64,000 nt of DNA from Tritrichomonas musculus (lineage: Eukaryota; Parabasalia; Tritrichomonadida; Tritrichomonadidae). Each line of letters begins with the position of its first letter. Within the stretch, counting starts at the first letter, position 1. The translations under genes and the position numbers were made by a program. Positions 9,099-20,088 of this stretch are shown here, in pieces. The stretch spans positions 744,001-808,000 of the forward strand of contig JAPFFF010000051.1 of NCBI GenBank assembly GCA_039105265.1, in the 5' to 3' direction. A model generated the notes under the pieces. That model saw nothing but the letters and a program-made list of their open reading frames with translations, had not been told where the DNA came from and did not search any database.

Positions 9099-10118
9099 TT
9101 ATTTCAATCCCAAGTGTCCCATAAGTTTGGGGATTTCTTTCTCAATTCCATCGATGAGCATGAAATTATGGTCATTTATCTTTTTCAAAATGTCATTGAA
9201 GCTTGGACGTTCTTGAGGTATTTTAGACCAGCATTTTTTGATTATTGATTGAGACAATTTGTTGATGCTATCAGATAGTTTTACTTTTAAATAACGGCCG
9301 GTTCCGAGGAATGGTGGCATCTCTCCTGTGATGGTGAAGTACATCACAACACCAAACGAGTAAACATCAACTTTTTCATCATATTTTTGGTCTTGATTGA
9401 ATAATTCAGGTGCCATGAATGCAATTGTTCCAACGTTGTGTGTGAGAGATGTCAATGTTGTCAAGTTAATTACTTTTGAGATTCCAAAGTCACAGATTTT
9501 GACATGTTTTTCGATATTGATGAGGATGTTCGCCATCTTTAAGTCACGATGAATAACATTGTTTTCGTGAAGATATTTCATCGCTGAGCAGATTTCATAG
9601 ATAACTCCAACACGATAAACGCTATCAAGCTTTGTAATGGCATCGTGGAGGTTGCACGCACAATATTCAAGGAGAATTGCTGGACTGTGTTTTTTGTCTC
9701 CAAAATAGAATCCATAAGCTTTTATGATGTTTGGATGAGAGAGAAGATGTAATAATTCATATTCTTTGTAAAGTTGTTGGGCCATTTCCTCGTCAAATAT
9801 TGGATTTTCTTCTTCTTCATTGTATTGTTCTTCTTCTTCTGTCAATTCTGATTTACTCTTTGGTTTATTTGTATTTTGTTCATTAACTATCATGAAATAT
9901 TCACCATTCAATATTTTCAAACAGAGTGAGCCTTTGTTAGTAAAACAGTTTTTTACTCTATATGTTGTCGATGTGGCTCCATTTCCTATTTTTTTCTTTG
10001 TACTTAAGAGCTGAACGATCAGTTCTGTTTTCAAAACTGTGAATTTTCTACTTTTGGATTCATATTTCCGAAACAGCGATATTATTTCTTTATTACTTGT
10101 TAGCTCAATTGGTGTTTG
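9099..10118 (-). CDS. protein kinase domain with ankyrin-type N-terminal tail (start missing)
   Basis: The 339-codon open frame encodes a Ser/Thr-type kinase with all key motifs: glycine loop GNGATSTTY, beta-3 CLKIL, catalytic loop HRDLKMANIL, CDFGIS, APELF for the APE motif, VDVYSFGVV and a C-lobe ending RPSFNDILKKI. An acidic insert of about 20 residues sits between beta-3 and helix C. The frame has no ATG upstream of the kinase core. It opens after a TGA at 10119-10121 and begins TPIELTSNKEIISLFRKYE, the typical C-terminal tail of trichomonad ankyrin proteins. I infer that this was the 3' end of the DUF3447-ankyrin gene extending up to 13988, separated from it by a frameshift near 10120. 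The catalytic residues are intact, but expression is doubtful without a start codon. Confidence 0.7.
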   Translation of the reverse strand, partial: QTPIELTSNKEIISLFRKYESKSRKFTVLKTELIVQLLSTKKKIGNGATSTTYRVKNCFTNKGSLCLKILNGEYFMIVNEQNTNKPKSKSELTEEEEQYNEEEENPIFDEEMAQQLYKEYELLHLLSHPNIIKAYGFYFGDKKHSPAILLEYCACNLHDAITKLDSVYRVGVIYEICSAMKYLHENNVIHRDLKMANILINIEKHVKICDFGISKVINLTTLTSLTHNVGTIAFMAPELFNQDQKYDEKVDVYSFGVVMYFTITGEMPPFLGTGRYLKVKLSDSINKLSQSIIKKCWSKIPQERPSFNDILKKINDHNFMLIDGIEKEIPKLMGHLGLK

Positions 10119-10131
10119 TCATAAATTAATT

Positions 10132-10294
10132 TTATTTTGTACCATGAATGATGGATGAAATCTTATAAATGATATTGAAAATTTCATCTTTTAAGTTGAC
10201 ATCTATTTTTGAATGATTTAATAAAATATCAACAATTTTTATATTTTGTTTTTTAACTGCAATACACAATGGTGTTTTATAAAAATCAAATATA
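10132..10294 (-). pseudogene. ankyrin repeat relic next to the kinase frame
   Basis: The minus strand reads KTPLCIAVKKQNIKIVDILLNHSKIDVN, a clear trichomonad ankyrin repeat, followed by a stop at 10132. It is in a different frame from the kinase ORF that follows, so a frameshift separates them. It is contiguous upstream with the 25-bp minisatellite. Confidence 0.7.
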
Positions 10295-12930
10295 AATTTC
10301 ATTGAAATACTTGATTTTGAATGTAATTGAAATATTTGATTTTGAATTTCATTGAAATATTTGATTTTGAATTTCATTGAAATATTTGATTTTGAATGTA
10401 ATTGAAATATTTGATTTTGAATTCCATTGAAATATAAAAATTTGAATTTTATTGAAACATATGATTTTGAATTTTATTGAAATATTTGATTTTGAATTCC
10501 ATTGAAATATTTGATTTTGAATTATATTGAAATATTTGATTTTGAATGTAATTGAAATATTTGATTTTGAATTTCATTGAAATATAAAAATTTGAATTTT
10601 ATTGAAACATATGATTTTGAATTTTATTGAAATATTTGATTTTGAATTTCATTGAAATATTTGATTTTGAATGTAATTGAAATATTTGATTTTGAATTCT
10701 ATTGAAATATTTGATTTTGAATGTAATTGAAATATTTGATTTTGAATGTAATTGAAATATTTGATTTTGAATTATATTGAAATATTTGATTTTGAATTCC
10801 ATTGAAATATAAAAATTTGAATTTCATTGAAATATTTGATTTTGAATGTAATTGAAATATAAAAATTTGAATTTCATTGAAATATAAAAATTTGAATTTT
10901 ATTGAAACATATGATTTTGAATTTTATTGAAAATATAAAATTTCGAATGTAATTAAAATATTAGATTTTGAATTTGAAAAATAAATATAATTTAAAATAT
11001 ATTTAATGTTAACATCAATTTTGTCATTCGATAACAAAAGTTTAACTATTTCGATATTTTCTTTCTCCACAGCCAAACATAATGCTGTTTTATTAATTTA
11101 AATTATAATTTCATTGAAATATTTGATTTTGAATGTAATTGAAATATTTGATTTTGAATGTAATTGAAATATTTGATTTTGAATTTCATTGAAATATTTG
11201 ATTTTGAATGTAATTGAAATATTTGATTTTGAATTTCATTGAAATATTTGATTTTGAATTTCATTGAAATATTTGATTTTGAATGTAATTGAAATATTTG
11301 ATTTTGAATTCTATTGAAATATTTGATTTTGAATGTAATTGAAATATTTGATTTTGAATGTAATTGAAATATTTGATTTTGAATTATATTGAAATATTTG
11401 ATTTTGAATTCCATTGAAATATAAAAATTTGAATTTCATTGAAATATTTGATTTTGAATGTAATTGAAATATAAAAATTTGAATTTCATTGAAATATAAA
11501 AATTTGAATTTTATTGAAACATATGATTTTGAATTTTATTGAAAATATAAAATTTCGAATGTAATTAAAATATTAGATTTTGAATTTGAAAAATAAATAT
11601 AATTTAAAATATATTTAATGTTAACATCAATTTTGTCATTCGATAACAAAAGTTTAACTATTTCGATATTTTCTTTCTCCACAGCCAAACATAATGCTGT
11701 TTTATTAATTTAAATTATAATTTCATTGAAATATTTGATTTTGAATTCCATTGAAATATATGATTTTGAATGTAATTGAAATATTTGATTTTGAATTTCA
11801 TTGAAATATTTGATTTTGAATGTAATTGAAATATATGATTTTGAATTATATTGAAATATTTGATTTTGAATGTAATTGAAATATTTGATTTTGAATGTAA
11901 TTGAAATATTTGATTTTGAATTCCATTGAAATATAAAAATTTGAATTTCATTGAAACATATGATTTTGAATTTTATTGAAATATTTGATTTTGAATTATA
12001 TTGAAATATTTGATTTTGAATTCCATTGAAATATAAAATTTTGAATTTTATTGAAATATTTGATTTTGAATTCCATTGAAATATATGATTTTGAATTTTA
12101 TTGAAAATATAAAATTTCGAATGTAATTAAAATATTAGATTTTGAATTTGAAAAATAAATATAATTTAAAATATATTTAATGTTAACATCAATTTTGTCA
12201 TTCGATAACAAAAGTTTAACTATTTCGATATTTTCTTTCTCCACAGCCAAACATAATGCTGTTTTATTAATTTAAATTATAATTTCATTGAAATATTTGA
12301 TTTTGAATTCCATTGAAATATATGATTTTGAATGTAATTGAAATATTTGATTTTGAATTTCATTGAAATATTTGATTTTGAATGTAATTGAAATATATGA
12401 TTTTGAATGTAATTGAAATATATGATTTTGAATGTAATTGAAATAGTCAATTTTTAATTAAATTGAAAAAATTAATTTTAAATTACATTAAATATTTGAT
12501 TTTAAATTTCATTGAAATACTTGATTTTGAATAAAATTGAAATATAAAATTTTGAATTTCATTGAAACATATGATTTTGAATTTTATTGAAATATTTGAT
12601 TTTGAATTATATTGAAATATTTGATTTTGAATTTTATTGAAATATAAAATTTTGAATTTCATTGAAATATAAAAATTTGAATTCCATTGAAATATATGAT
12701 TTTGAATTTTATTGAAAATATAAAATTTCGAATGTAATTAAAATATTAGATTTTGAATTTGAAAAATAAATATAATTTAAAATATATTTAATGTTAACAT
12801 CAATTTTGTCATTCGATAACAAAAGTTTGACTATTTCGATATTTTCTTTCTCCACAGCCAAACATAATGCTGTTTTATTAATTTAAATTATAATTTCATT
12901 GAAATATTTGATTTTGAATGTAATTGAATA
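10295..12930 (-). repeat. 25-bp minisatellite interspersed with four ankyrin-coding islands
   Basis: A 25-bp unit (GAAATATTTGATTTTGAA plus a variable seven-base tail such as TTTCATT, GTAATT or TTCCATT) fills most of 2.6 kb. Because 25 is not a multiple of three, three units form a 75-bp period, and the minus strand translates to a 25-residue cycle (KIKYFNEIQNQIFQLHSKSN). At about 10968-11108, 11582-11720, 12143-12281 and 12755-12893 lie nearly identical islands encoding an ankyrin repeat, INKTALCLAVEKENIEIVKL and onward to DVN. An in-frame TAA immediately precedes each island. Minisatellite plus island forms a super-unit of about 0.56-0.61 kb, amplified at least four times. Confidence 0.85.
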
Positions 12931-13988
12931 ATTTGATGTTGAATTTTCTTATTATTTATGTCAATCTCTTTGGTTTTTAAGATAGATATAACAAAATAAA
13001 TGTAATCATATTGGCATAATTCATGAAAAACAGATCCATCCAAAAAATCTTTGATGATAAATGAATAGTTGTGATATTTCAAACCAAATTGAAGCATTTG
13101 CTGTGCAATCTTTTGTTTTCGAGGGAAAAGATTGGTCGTGAAATAGTTCATGATATCTGTATTGTGACATGAAATCGATTCTTCAATATATTTTTCATAG
13201 TCATCTTCGATTGGTTCAACTTGAAATTCTTCGAGAAGGTAGATCATATCTATATTGTTACTATGAATTGCAAAATGCCATAATTCGGGCTTCAATTCAA
13301 CTTTGTTTTCATGTAAATAATTGAATATGCCAACTGAACCTGAAAAAACTGCGTATTCAATCAACGTTGGATTTTTATCAATCAAGAATGAATTTGTCTC
13401 ATAAATCGATTTATATGTTTTGCTCGAAAGTTTTATTTTATTTTCTTTAACAAAAGAAATGAAATCGTCAAGCATATCTTCCCTGATCATTTTGCACAGT
13501 AAATCATCGTTTTCACCTGTTCGTCTTCTTTCTTCAAAATCTTCTGGTAATTGTTCATGAATTTTTATAAACGGTTTGATTTCAGGTGCAAAATATTTGA
13601 GATAATCTGAATTTTCTTTAATGAAACCAGCAAATGTTTCAATTTTTATGAATTTTTCTTCAATCAGAAATAAAATAATTCTTTTGTTATGTTTAAAAAT
13701 CGTGAATATTGATCTTTCGGAAAAATTGGATTTGATACCACTTTTTAATTCATTAAGAATCTGAAATATTTTGTTGAAAAATCCGGGCTTGCGGGGATGG
13801 TAATTTGAGATATCTGATATTATATGAAGAACTTCTTTCAGTTCAATCGCATTTTTTTCAATATTTGGTTTTTGAAATAATTTTTTTAAATTCGAAAAGA
13901 GACTGCTTTCGTTATACTCGCTATCGATGTATTTGAGGACAGCTGCTTGAATTTTTTTCATTTTCAACAGATGCTGCTGAATTGTCAT
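12888..13988 (-). pseudogene. DUF3447 N-terminal domain of an ankyrin protein, running into the minisatellite
   Basis: The 366 codons match the trichomonad DUF3447 architecture: MKKIQAAVLKYID start, FFNKIFQIL, RIILFLIEE, RRRTGENDDLLCKMIR, ETNSFLIDKNPTLIEYAVFSGS and a degenerate repeat ELWHFAIHSNNIDMIYLLEE. After ILKTKEIDINN the normal ankyrin repeats should begin. Instead the frame enters the 25-bp minisatellite and stops at 12888. The ATG at 13986-13988 has an Inr-like motif 20 nt upstream. Full-length relatives carry many ankyrin repeats, so this is either a short product or the 5' part of a broken DUF3447-ankyrin-kinase gene. Ankyrin proteins are scaffolds, and the partner here is unknown. 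Confidence 0.7.
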
Positions 13989-14007
13989 GCTCCGAGGATG
14001 TTTTATC

Positions 14008-14012
14008 TATGA
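14008..14012 (-). promoter_or_regulatory. initiator-like motif (TCATA)
   Basis: On the minus strand, TCATA lies about 20 nt upstream of the ATG at 13986-13988 and fits the trichomonad Inr pattern. Confidence 0.35.
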
Positions 14013-14286
14013 AAATTTTGAAAATTTTAAGCTTGCTTTCAATTTTTCAATGATTATTTTTTTAAGGGCCCTTTTTGCTGTTTATCCTTATCTAGTTATA
14101 AAATAGAGAAATTATTAAAATAATAATTTAAATAAATGAAATGTAAGATATTTGAAGATAAATTTATAAATATTGGTGATTAACCCAAAAGAAATAAATT
14201 AATAATTTTTATGTAATATAAAAAACAACATGTGATACTTCATTTTACATTTTAATACATATTCAAAATTAAAAAAGATCAGAATT

Positions 14287-15340
14287 ATGTTTTTAAATTC
14301 ATCAAATCACTTTTTTCCAAAACCAAGAGATGAATCATTCTTTAAGTCTATAGAAGAAAGAATGGAAAAAATGAGAGAATCCTTTGTTTCTAGATTTGAA
14401 GTCACCCTATTGTTGATTTTATTTATTTTTTAAAGTTATTCAAAATATTAATGTTCAAGCTGAGCTAGAGAATAATCAGAATGAAATTATCAAATTACAG
14501 AAAGAACCGAATGAATAGAAACAAAAAATTGCAGAGCTTGAAAATCTTCTTAATGATGCTGTTTAGAACTAGCATGAAAGTCAAGTCATAGACAAGCCAA
14601 GCTTAAAGCTGATGCCATTCAAAATCTCAAGAAGGTGAAAAAGATAGAAGTCATCAAAACATATAAAAAGACGTAAGTTTTAAAAGATCTTATTCAAGTA
14701 GATTGAAAACATATAAAGAGATTCTTTCAAGAACATGGATTTCTCAGTTTACATCATCAAAACAAGCAGAGTTTCCATAGGAGATGAAGAAACAATGTTT
14801 TCAATTCTGCTTGAATGTTGTAACAAAGACTTTGGCAGAACAATGAAAGAGAACAACTTATCAAAAGTTAACATATCATTTTATGTTTACCAAATTGCAG
14901 AAGGAATGAAATACGTCCATTCTAAAGATGTCATTCATAGAGACTTGAAATCAGAAAATATTCTTCTCAGTTTTGTGACTTCTGTACTGCTAAATTAATT
15001 TCACCTGAAGAATTAACAACAACTACTGATGTTGTCGGAACTTTATGTTACATTGAGCAAGAAATATTGATGAATCAAGAATATTCAGATAATGTTGAAA
15101 TATATTCTTTCGGTGCTATTATTTTCTTATTATTAAACCAAAGTAAAGATCAAAGTCCAATGTTTTTGGTGGTCTTTGAATAAGAAGAAAAAATATTCTT
15201 TCTCATAATTAGATAATCAAATAATTCAAAAATGTTGGAATACATGTCCTAAGTAACATTCAAGTTTTGAGGAAATTGCTAGAAATTGGAAGAAAACAAT
15301 TATTGCTTGTTTAATATGGAGGATGCTGAAAAATTTAATT
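14287..15340 (+). pseudogene. degenerate protein kinase pseudogene with coiled-coil remnant
   Basis: The 5' part, from an ATG at 14287, holds broken frames with coiled-coil content (AELENNQNEIIKLQKE). From 14735 a kinase domain is readable: LLECCNKDFG, YQIAEGMKYVHSKDVIHRDLKSENIL, then a frameshift at about 14975. The next frame reads FCDFCTAKLISPEE, VVGTLCYIEQEI and VEIYSFGAI, where DFG has become DFC and the APE motif is lost. A C-lobe remnant (KCWNTCPK, stop, FEEIARNWKK) follows. In-frame stops and frameshifts make it a clear pseudogene of the trichomonad TKL-like kinase expansion. Confidence 0.75.
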
Positions 15341-15894
15341 TGAAAAAAAAAAAACTGATATCTCAATATAAAGATCAAATATCTCATTTCAAATCAATAA
15401 TCATTACTTGAATTTATTTAGTATGTCATTTTTCTTGAAAGTAAGTAGGGAATAATAAATAAATATCTTTAAATCTTAATTATTACAGTTGTTTTTATTT
15501 ATATATTTGATGACCATGCATTTTATTATATATTAATGAAAAGTCGCAAAACTGATCCTTCTAAAATAAAATGAACCATATTTTTGGCTCAAAAAAACAA
15601 AAGTTTAAACGAGTTAATCAAAAAGAAAACATTAAGTTGCAGTATAATAATTTCTACAAATAAATTTATTGCCTTATATTGCTATAAAATTATTGTATAC
15701 CGCGATCACTTTTTTTTTTTTTTTTCAGAACATATTTGTTTTTTTAATTGAATAATTTGTATATAAAATAAATAAAATAAAACTTTTTGTTAAATTTATG
15801 TGATCAATAAAAATATATTTTATTTAAATAATTGAATGGTTCCAATCAAAAAGTTGGTTAAAAAATATTAATTTCAATGATGATATAAATAACT
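15341..15894. other. intergenic sequence
   Basis: AT-rich with a long T run near 15710-15725. No gene or repeat array is visible. Confidence 0.5.
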
Positions 15895-15899
15895 TCATT
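15895..15899 (+). promoter_or_regulatory. initiator-like motif (TCATT)
   Basis: TCATT lies 9-13 nt upstream of the ATG at 15908, the expected Inr position in trichomonads. Confidence 0.45.
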
Positions 15900-15907
15900 T
15901 TAAAAAA

Positions 15908-16489
15908 ATGTATGGTTTATATATACATGTGCAATCCATTCATTTAAATCAGGATGTTATTGGTTCAAATGATAAGATCAGAGTAAGTATTACAACAGTC
16001 CCAGAAGAAAACAAACAAGCATTTGTAATAGAAGCTAAAAAAATGGACAATATACATCATTTTTTCACTGTTAACATTACAGATCAAACGAAAAAAATTA
16101 TAATTGTTTTCAGAAAAAAGAGTTTTATTTTAAATGATCCAATAATTGCATCAACCATTTTACATTCAGATCAATTTCCAAATTTTCAAGATAAATCAAA
16201 AAACACAGAAATAAAATTAATTGACATTTATGACCCTCTTCAACACTCGCATCAGGAAAAAAGTATTTATTCAAATAATCAAAGAAGAAATTTGGGACGA
16301 ATGGAAATTCAACTTTCATTAGAAGAAGCATTCCCAGTGAATAATAATCAAAATAGCCAACAAAGAAATCCAATAAGAAATTCAAAAAGAAAAGGTAACT
16401 CAAAAACATCAGCCGACACTAACCAAAATGAAAATATTTATCAAAATCAAAACGATATGTTTTTTGTTGATAATGGTGTTTATAATTAA
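15908..16489 (+). CDS. small C2-like domain protein, trichomonad-type
   Basis: The protein has 193 residues. The first 145 show alternating beta-strand pattern (GLYIHVQSIHL, DKIRVSITTV, HHFFTVNI, KKIIIVFRKK, NLGRMEIQLS) resembling a C2 sandwich. They have the same layout as the protein at 58451-59074. The Ca-binding aspartates are not evident, so a lipid- or protein-binding role without calcium is possible. The last 45 residues are Asn/Gln/Ser-rich and probably disordered. There is no signal peptide or membrane segment. The C2 assignment is by fold pattern only. Confidence 0.55.
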   Translation: MYGLYIHVQSIHLNQDVIGSNDKIRVSITTVPEENKQAFVIEAKKMDNIHHFFTVNITDQTKKIIIVFRKKSFILNDPIIASTILHSDQFPNFQDKSKNTEIKLIDIYDPLQHSHQEKSIYSNNQRRNLGRMEIQLSLEEAFPVNNNQNSQQRNPIRNSKRKGNSKTSADTNQNENIYQNQNDMFFVDNGVYN

Positions 16490-17110
16490 TTAATTTCTTC
16501 ATTAAGCTTTTTTTATAAATAAATGAAAGTACTTCTTATATGATTTATTTATTTATCACTATTTACAAAAATTATTTTCTTTATGTCATTACTGAAGCCA
16601 TGAATATCCTTGTTTATAGAAATATTTGTATTCGCTTTATAATGATCATTCAATCGAATCATTAAATTTATTTTATAGGCATTAAAATGCATAATTAATT
16701 CGTATTTTAGTGTTAACATCTATTGTACAAATTTAAATTTAAAGATATTTATACAAAAAAAATACAAAACCAATTCATTCAAATAGATTATTTTGAATTT
16801 AAATAGTTAAAAATAATAATATTAAAAATATCTTCGCGTTTATTGCAGAAATAAAAATATATTAAGTATAAATGTGTATAAATTAATGTTTAAAAATTAT
16901 AAATTAAAATAAATAAATCAAAATTAAAGAAAAAATGAAATATATATGAATTAAAAAAAACAAAAAAAAATAATGACGATTAAAAATGGGTCAATTTTAT
17001 TCCAAATGAACACCAAGTATTGAAAATTTTTAAGAATTTTTCTTTTGATTGAATAATCTTTTTTATTTTTATTTTAATTATTTGAATTAAATAAAATATT
17101 ATTTTTATTT
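16490..17110. other. intergenic sequence
   Basis: Very AT-rich, with poly-A/T runs and no ORF or recognisable repeat. Confidence 0.5.
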
Positions 17111-19561
17111 ATGATAGATGATAATGTTTACAATATATTAATTTCTAATGTGAATCAAGGCATGCAATCATATTATAAAAATCAATGCAAATCGCTCGAG
17201 AAATTGAGAAATCGCATTATAAAAATACATCGAACAATTTGTTTATTACCTTATTACATGTTTGTTATTGAAAGTAAAAAACGCCAACGACAGGTACAAT
17301 ATTTTCTGCCAGCTATGTCAGATATAGATCTAATATCAACACTAATTCGGCCAAAAGAAATCAAAGCTTTTCCTGTTCTTTCAATGATGGCTCAAGAATC
17401 ATCATTTCTAATTAATTATTTGATCAATAATCCAAACGATTTTGCGAGAGAAATTATTAATTCCAAAAATAATATAGAAAATTTAGATTATTACCATTTA
17501 ATGTTTCAAATTATTCCCTCTATTTTTGGATTTTTTCATTCTTTTGAGCATTTAAGTGCTGCATCAAATTTTTATCAAGTTGTTATTGATTTGATGTATG
17601 ATAACCCAAAAAACTCGATTCGTATTTTACAACCTTTTTTAAATTCGCCAGCTACATATCGATATATTGAATATGTTATGACCAAATTTTTCAAAAAATT
17701 AATTTTGAGCAAATTATATAATAATTTTTACGAAATTAATTTTAATGATAAAAATTCTCCCTCGTATAAAGAATATATTTTACACCAAAACAAACACACG
17801 AAAAAACTTTTATATTATTTAACCAAGGGAGCCTCTCTTTTACCAGATCAAATTCTTCAAATTTTCCGTCAAATCAGAGTCAAATACGCAGACAAATGGG
17901 ACGTTAAATTATGGTATAAGCTCGTTTTTGTTATTTTTATTAATCCACATGCCAATAGATGGGCAAGATCCCACTTTTTTAATAAAGATGAGAATCCGAT
18001 ATATTCATTCCAAAATCTATTCAAAAAAAATTCCGATACAAAATTACGAATCTCATCATTACCTAAATCTCCAATGTCTTTATTACCCAAATCGCCCATA
18101 TCTTCCTTTCCAAACTCCTTTTTTTCGCCTACTTATAAATTTGACAAATTAATGACAAATAAACTAAACAAACTTAATCTTATTAATGATATTTTATCCA
18201 ATGTTTTGAATGATTTATTCAAACGAGATTTCGACCTTTTTATTGATACATTGTGTACTGTCCAGTCATCCTACAGTCCGCCGAAAATGTACAATTTTTA
18301 TGGCAACTTTTCGATTCAATATTTCATGATGACGAATGACCTGATCGTTTTGGTCAATTTTATGGTCGAAAGGAACATAGTGCCATCCTTCATAAAGACT
18401 AATCTTTTTCAAGGCATTTCCGATGAATACATAACCGGCAATTTCTATCTAACAATCTATCAAAATCCACCTACAGAAAAAGTTATCAAAATTGAGCACC
18501 CTATCGTCTTTTCTCATATTTCAATTGATCCTGAAGTTATCAAAAAGTTCAACCAACAAATTGAATACAGGTCAAGATTGGCCTCTCTTGAATCACTCGC
18601 TTATAATAAAGACGTTAACGGGAATCTTTTTGCATTGGAAAAGTCAGCTAAAGATCCAGATTTCCATCAATATGTGCAGACGCATGTGACGATACAGCTT
18701 GCTGATTCAGCTGAATCGTTTGAAGAGTTTATTGAGTGTCAAAGACTTCTTGATGAAGTTGAAAAGTGGGATATTTTAACGTCTTCCTATTCAAATTTGT
18801 TGTTTTTGGCCTATTTGCTTCATTTTCAAAAAATGCCGTCACTTTTTGAATTTTTACCTAATAAGGTCAAATTATTGAATCAACTGGATATTGTGGATGA
18901 GAAAGAGTTCCAGGACAAGTTTGAAAAAGTGCTGGTCTTTGCAGACGATTGGGATTCTTACATAAATACGTTAGAAATTGATAAATCAAAAAGTGGGAAC
19001 TTTTTTAGCGGTTGTTATGAAAACTTTCCGGTTATTTTTGAGCCTTATTCTGAAGTAGACCCGACGGGCTTGAAATATTTGGAATTTATCGATCAGTTGG
19101 ATTACATTAACAAATCCTCTCAACTTCCGTTATACTTTTTGAAAGCATTTTCCACTTTTTCAATGATACCGTTAGTCAGTCTCCCAGAAAAGTACGAACT
19201 TTTTATGGACTTCCTTGAAATTATTGACCTCTTCTTTCCAAAGGAAAATAACTCGTTATTCTTACTCTTGATAAAGAAGATTTCTGGATCACTCCTGATG
19301 AAGTTATTCATTGAAATTTCAACCGTCGCTATCCACAACGATAGATGCTTCAGTTGTATATCAGTAAGAGAAATGACAAAATGGCAAAGATTCGAAAATT
19401 TGATATATGAAACAGTCTCCGATAACAATGAAATATTTCAAAAAATTTTGAAATGTCAGATGTTTTTTCATGACTTTTTCGATTCATGGAAAAAAGAAAT
19501 TTCTGGCTCAAAAAATAAACAATTAAAAAGAAATAAAAGCATTTTAATTAATATTGAATGA
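17111..19561 (+). CDS. large alpha-helical protein of unknown function
   Basis: The 816-residue ORF has no interruption and clear coding composition. It is rich in Phe, Leu, Ile and Lys and looks all-helical, with a helical N-terminal region (QSYYKNQCKSLEKLRNRIIKIH), a block with SIFGFFHSFEHLSAASNFYQ and NSPATYRYIEYVM at about residues 138-195, and a C-terminal basic tail. I see no transmembrane pattern, catalytic motif or low-complexity tract apart from a short Ser/Pro/Lys-rich loop near residues 310-330. The style matches trichomonad-restricted families of large helical proteins. I recall such proteins carrying weak Ras-GAP-like annotations, but no arginine-finger motif stands out, so no function is assigned. 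Confidence 0.7.
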   Translation: MIDDNVYNILISNVNQGMQSYYKNQCKSLEKLRNRIIKIHRTICLLPYYMFVIESKKRQRQVQYFLPAMSDIDLISTLIRPKEIKAFPVLSMMAQESSFLINYLINNPNDFAREIINSKNNIENLDYYHLMFQIIPSIFGFFHSFEHLSAASNFYQVVIDLMYDNPKNSIRILQPFLNSPATYRYIEYVMTKFFKKLILSKLYNNFYEINFNDKNSPSYKEYILHQNKHTKKLLYYLTKGASLLPDQILQIFRQIRVKYADKWDVKLWYKLVFVIFINPHANRWARSHFFNKDENPIYSFQNLFKKNSDTKLRISSLPKSPMSLLPKSPISSFPNSFFSPTYKFDKLMTNKLNKLNLINDILSNVLNDLFKRDFDLFIDTLCTVQSSYSPPKMYNFYGNFSIQYFMMTNDLIVLVNFMVERNIVPSFIKTNLFQGISDEYITGNFYLTIYQNPPTEKVIKIEHPIVFSHISIDPEVIKKFNQQIEYRSRLASLESLAYNKDVNGNLFALEKSAKDPDFHQYVQTHVTIQLADSAESFEEFIECQRLLDEVEKWDILTSSYSNLLFLAYLLHFQKMPSLFEFLPNKVKLLNQLDIVDEKEFQDKFEKVLVFADDWDSYINTLEIDKSKSGNFFSGCYENFPVIFEPYSEVDPTGLKYLEFIDQLDYINKSSQLPLYFLKAFSTFSMIPLVSLPEKYELFMDFLEIIDLFFPKENNSLFLLLIKKISGSLLMKLFIEISTVAIHNDRCFSCISVREMTKWQRFENLIYETVSDNNEIFQKILKCQMFFHDFFDSWKKEISGSKNKQLKRNKSILINIE

Positions 19562-20088
19562 GTCGATTGATTCATTCAATATTAATTAAGGAAAAAAAAA
19601 AAAGTAATGGAAATAATTATTTGAGATATTAGATAATTTTTTTTATCATTATGTTTATGTAATTAATAGAGGAAATGATGGACATCTACTTATAAGAATG
19701 AGTTTAATTGATTGGTTCTTTTGTTATTATTGCCAATTTTAAAAATTCATTATTTAGATTTCCTCTTAATAAAATAGATTATTTTAGATTTCTTTTAATA
19801 TTTTTATGTTATTCAACTTTGCCAGATAAAAAAAATTGGAATGAGTTTTGCCCTTGTTTTTGCTACTACACATTAAAAAAAAAAAAAAAAAAGATTTATA
19901 ACGTTTTTTTTTTAAAAAAAAAAGTGATATTGTTAACAAAGTTTTTTTGATTTTCAATTAACCGTATAGCACATTATCTTTATATTTATCTTGATCAAGA
20001 TTAAAATTATATCTAATATTATTAACTTTATTTAATACAAAAGTGACCATGTTTTATAAAATAATATTGGTGAGTAAATGTAAATTTA
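19562..20088. other. intergenic region between convergent genes
   Basis: Contains A and T homopolymers (about 19876-19891 and 19905-19922). The short open frame at 19708-19950 is composed of Phe/Lys runs and is not credible. Nothing else is seen. Confidence 0.5.

Noticed and set aside
10295-12930. CRISPR-like array
   Set aside because: The 25-bp units are contiguous with no unique spacers, lie in eukaryotic DNA, and have no cas genes nearby.
12888-13988. Calling this a complete DUF3447 gene
   Set aside because: The frame runs into the minisatellite and stops before any canonical ankyrin repeat, so completeness cannot be supported.
19708-19950. 80-codon plus-strand ORF
   Set aside because: Phe/Lys homopolymer composition around A and T runs, with no start context.
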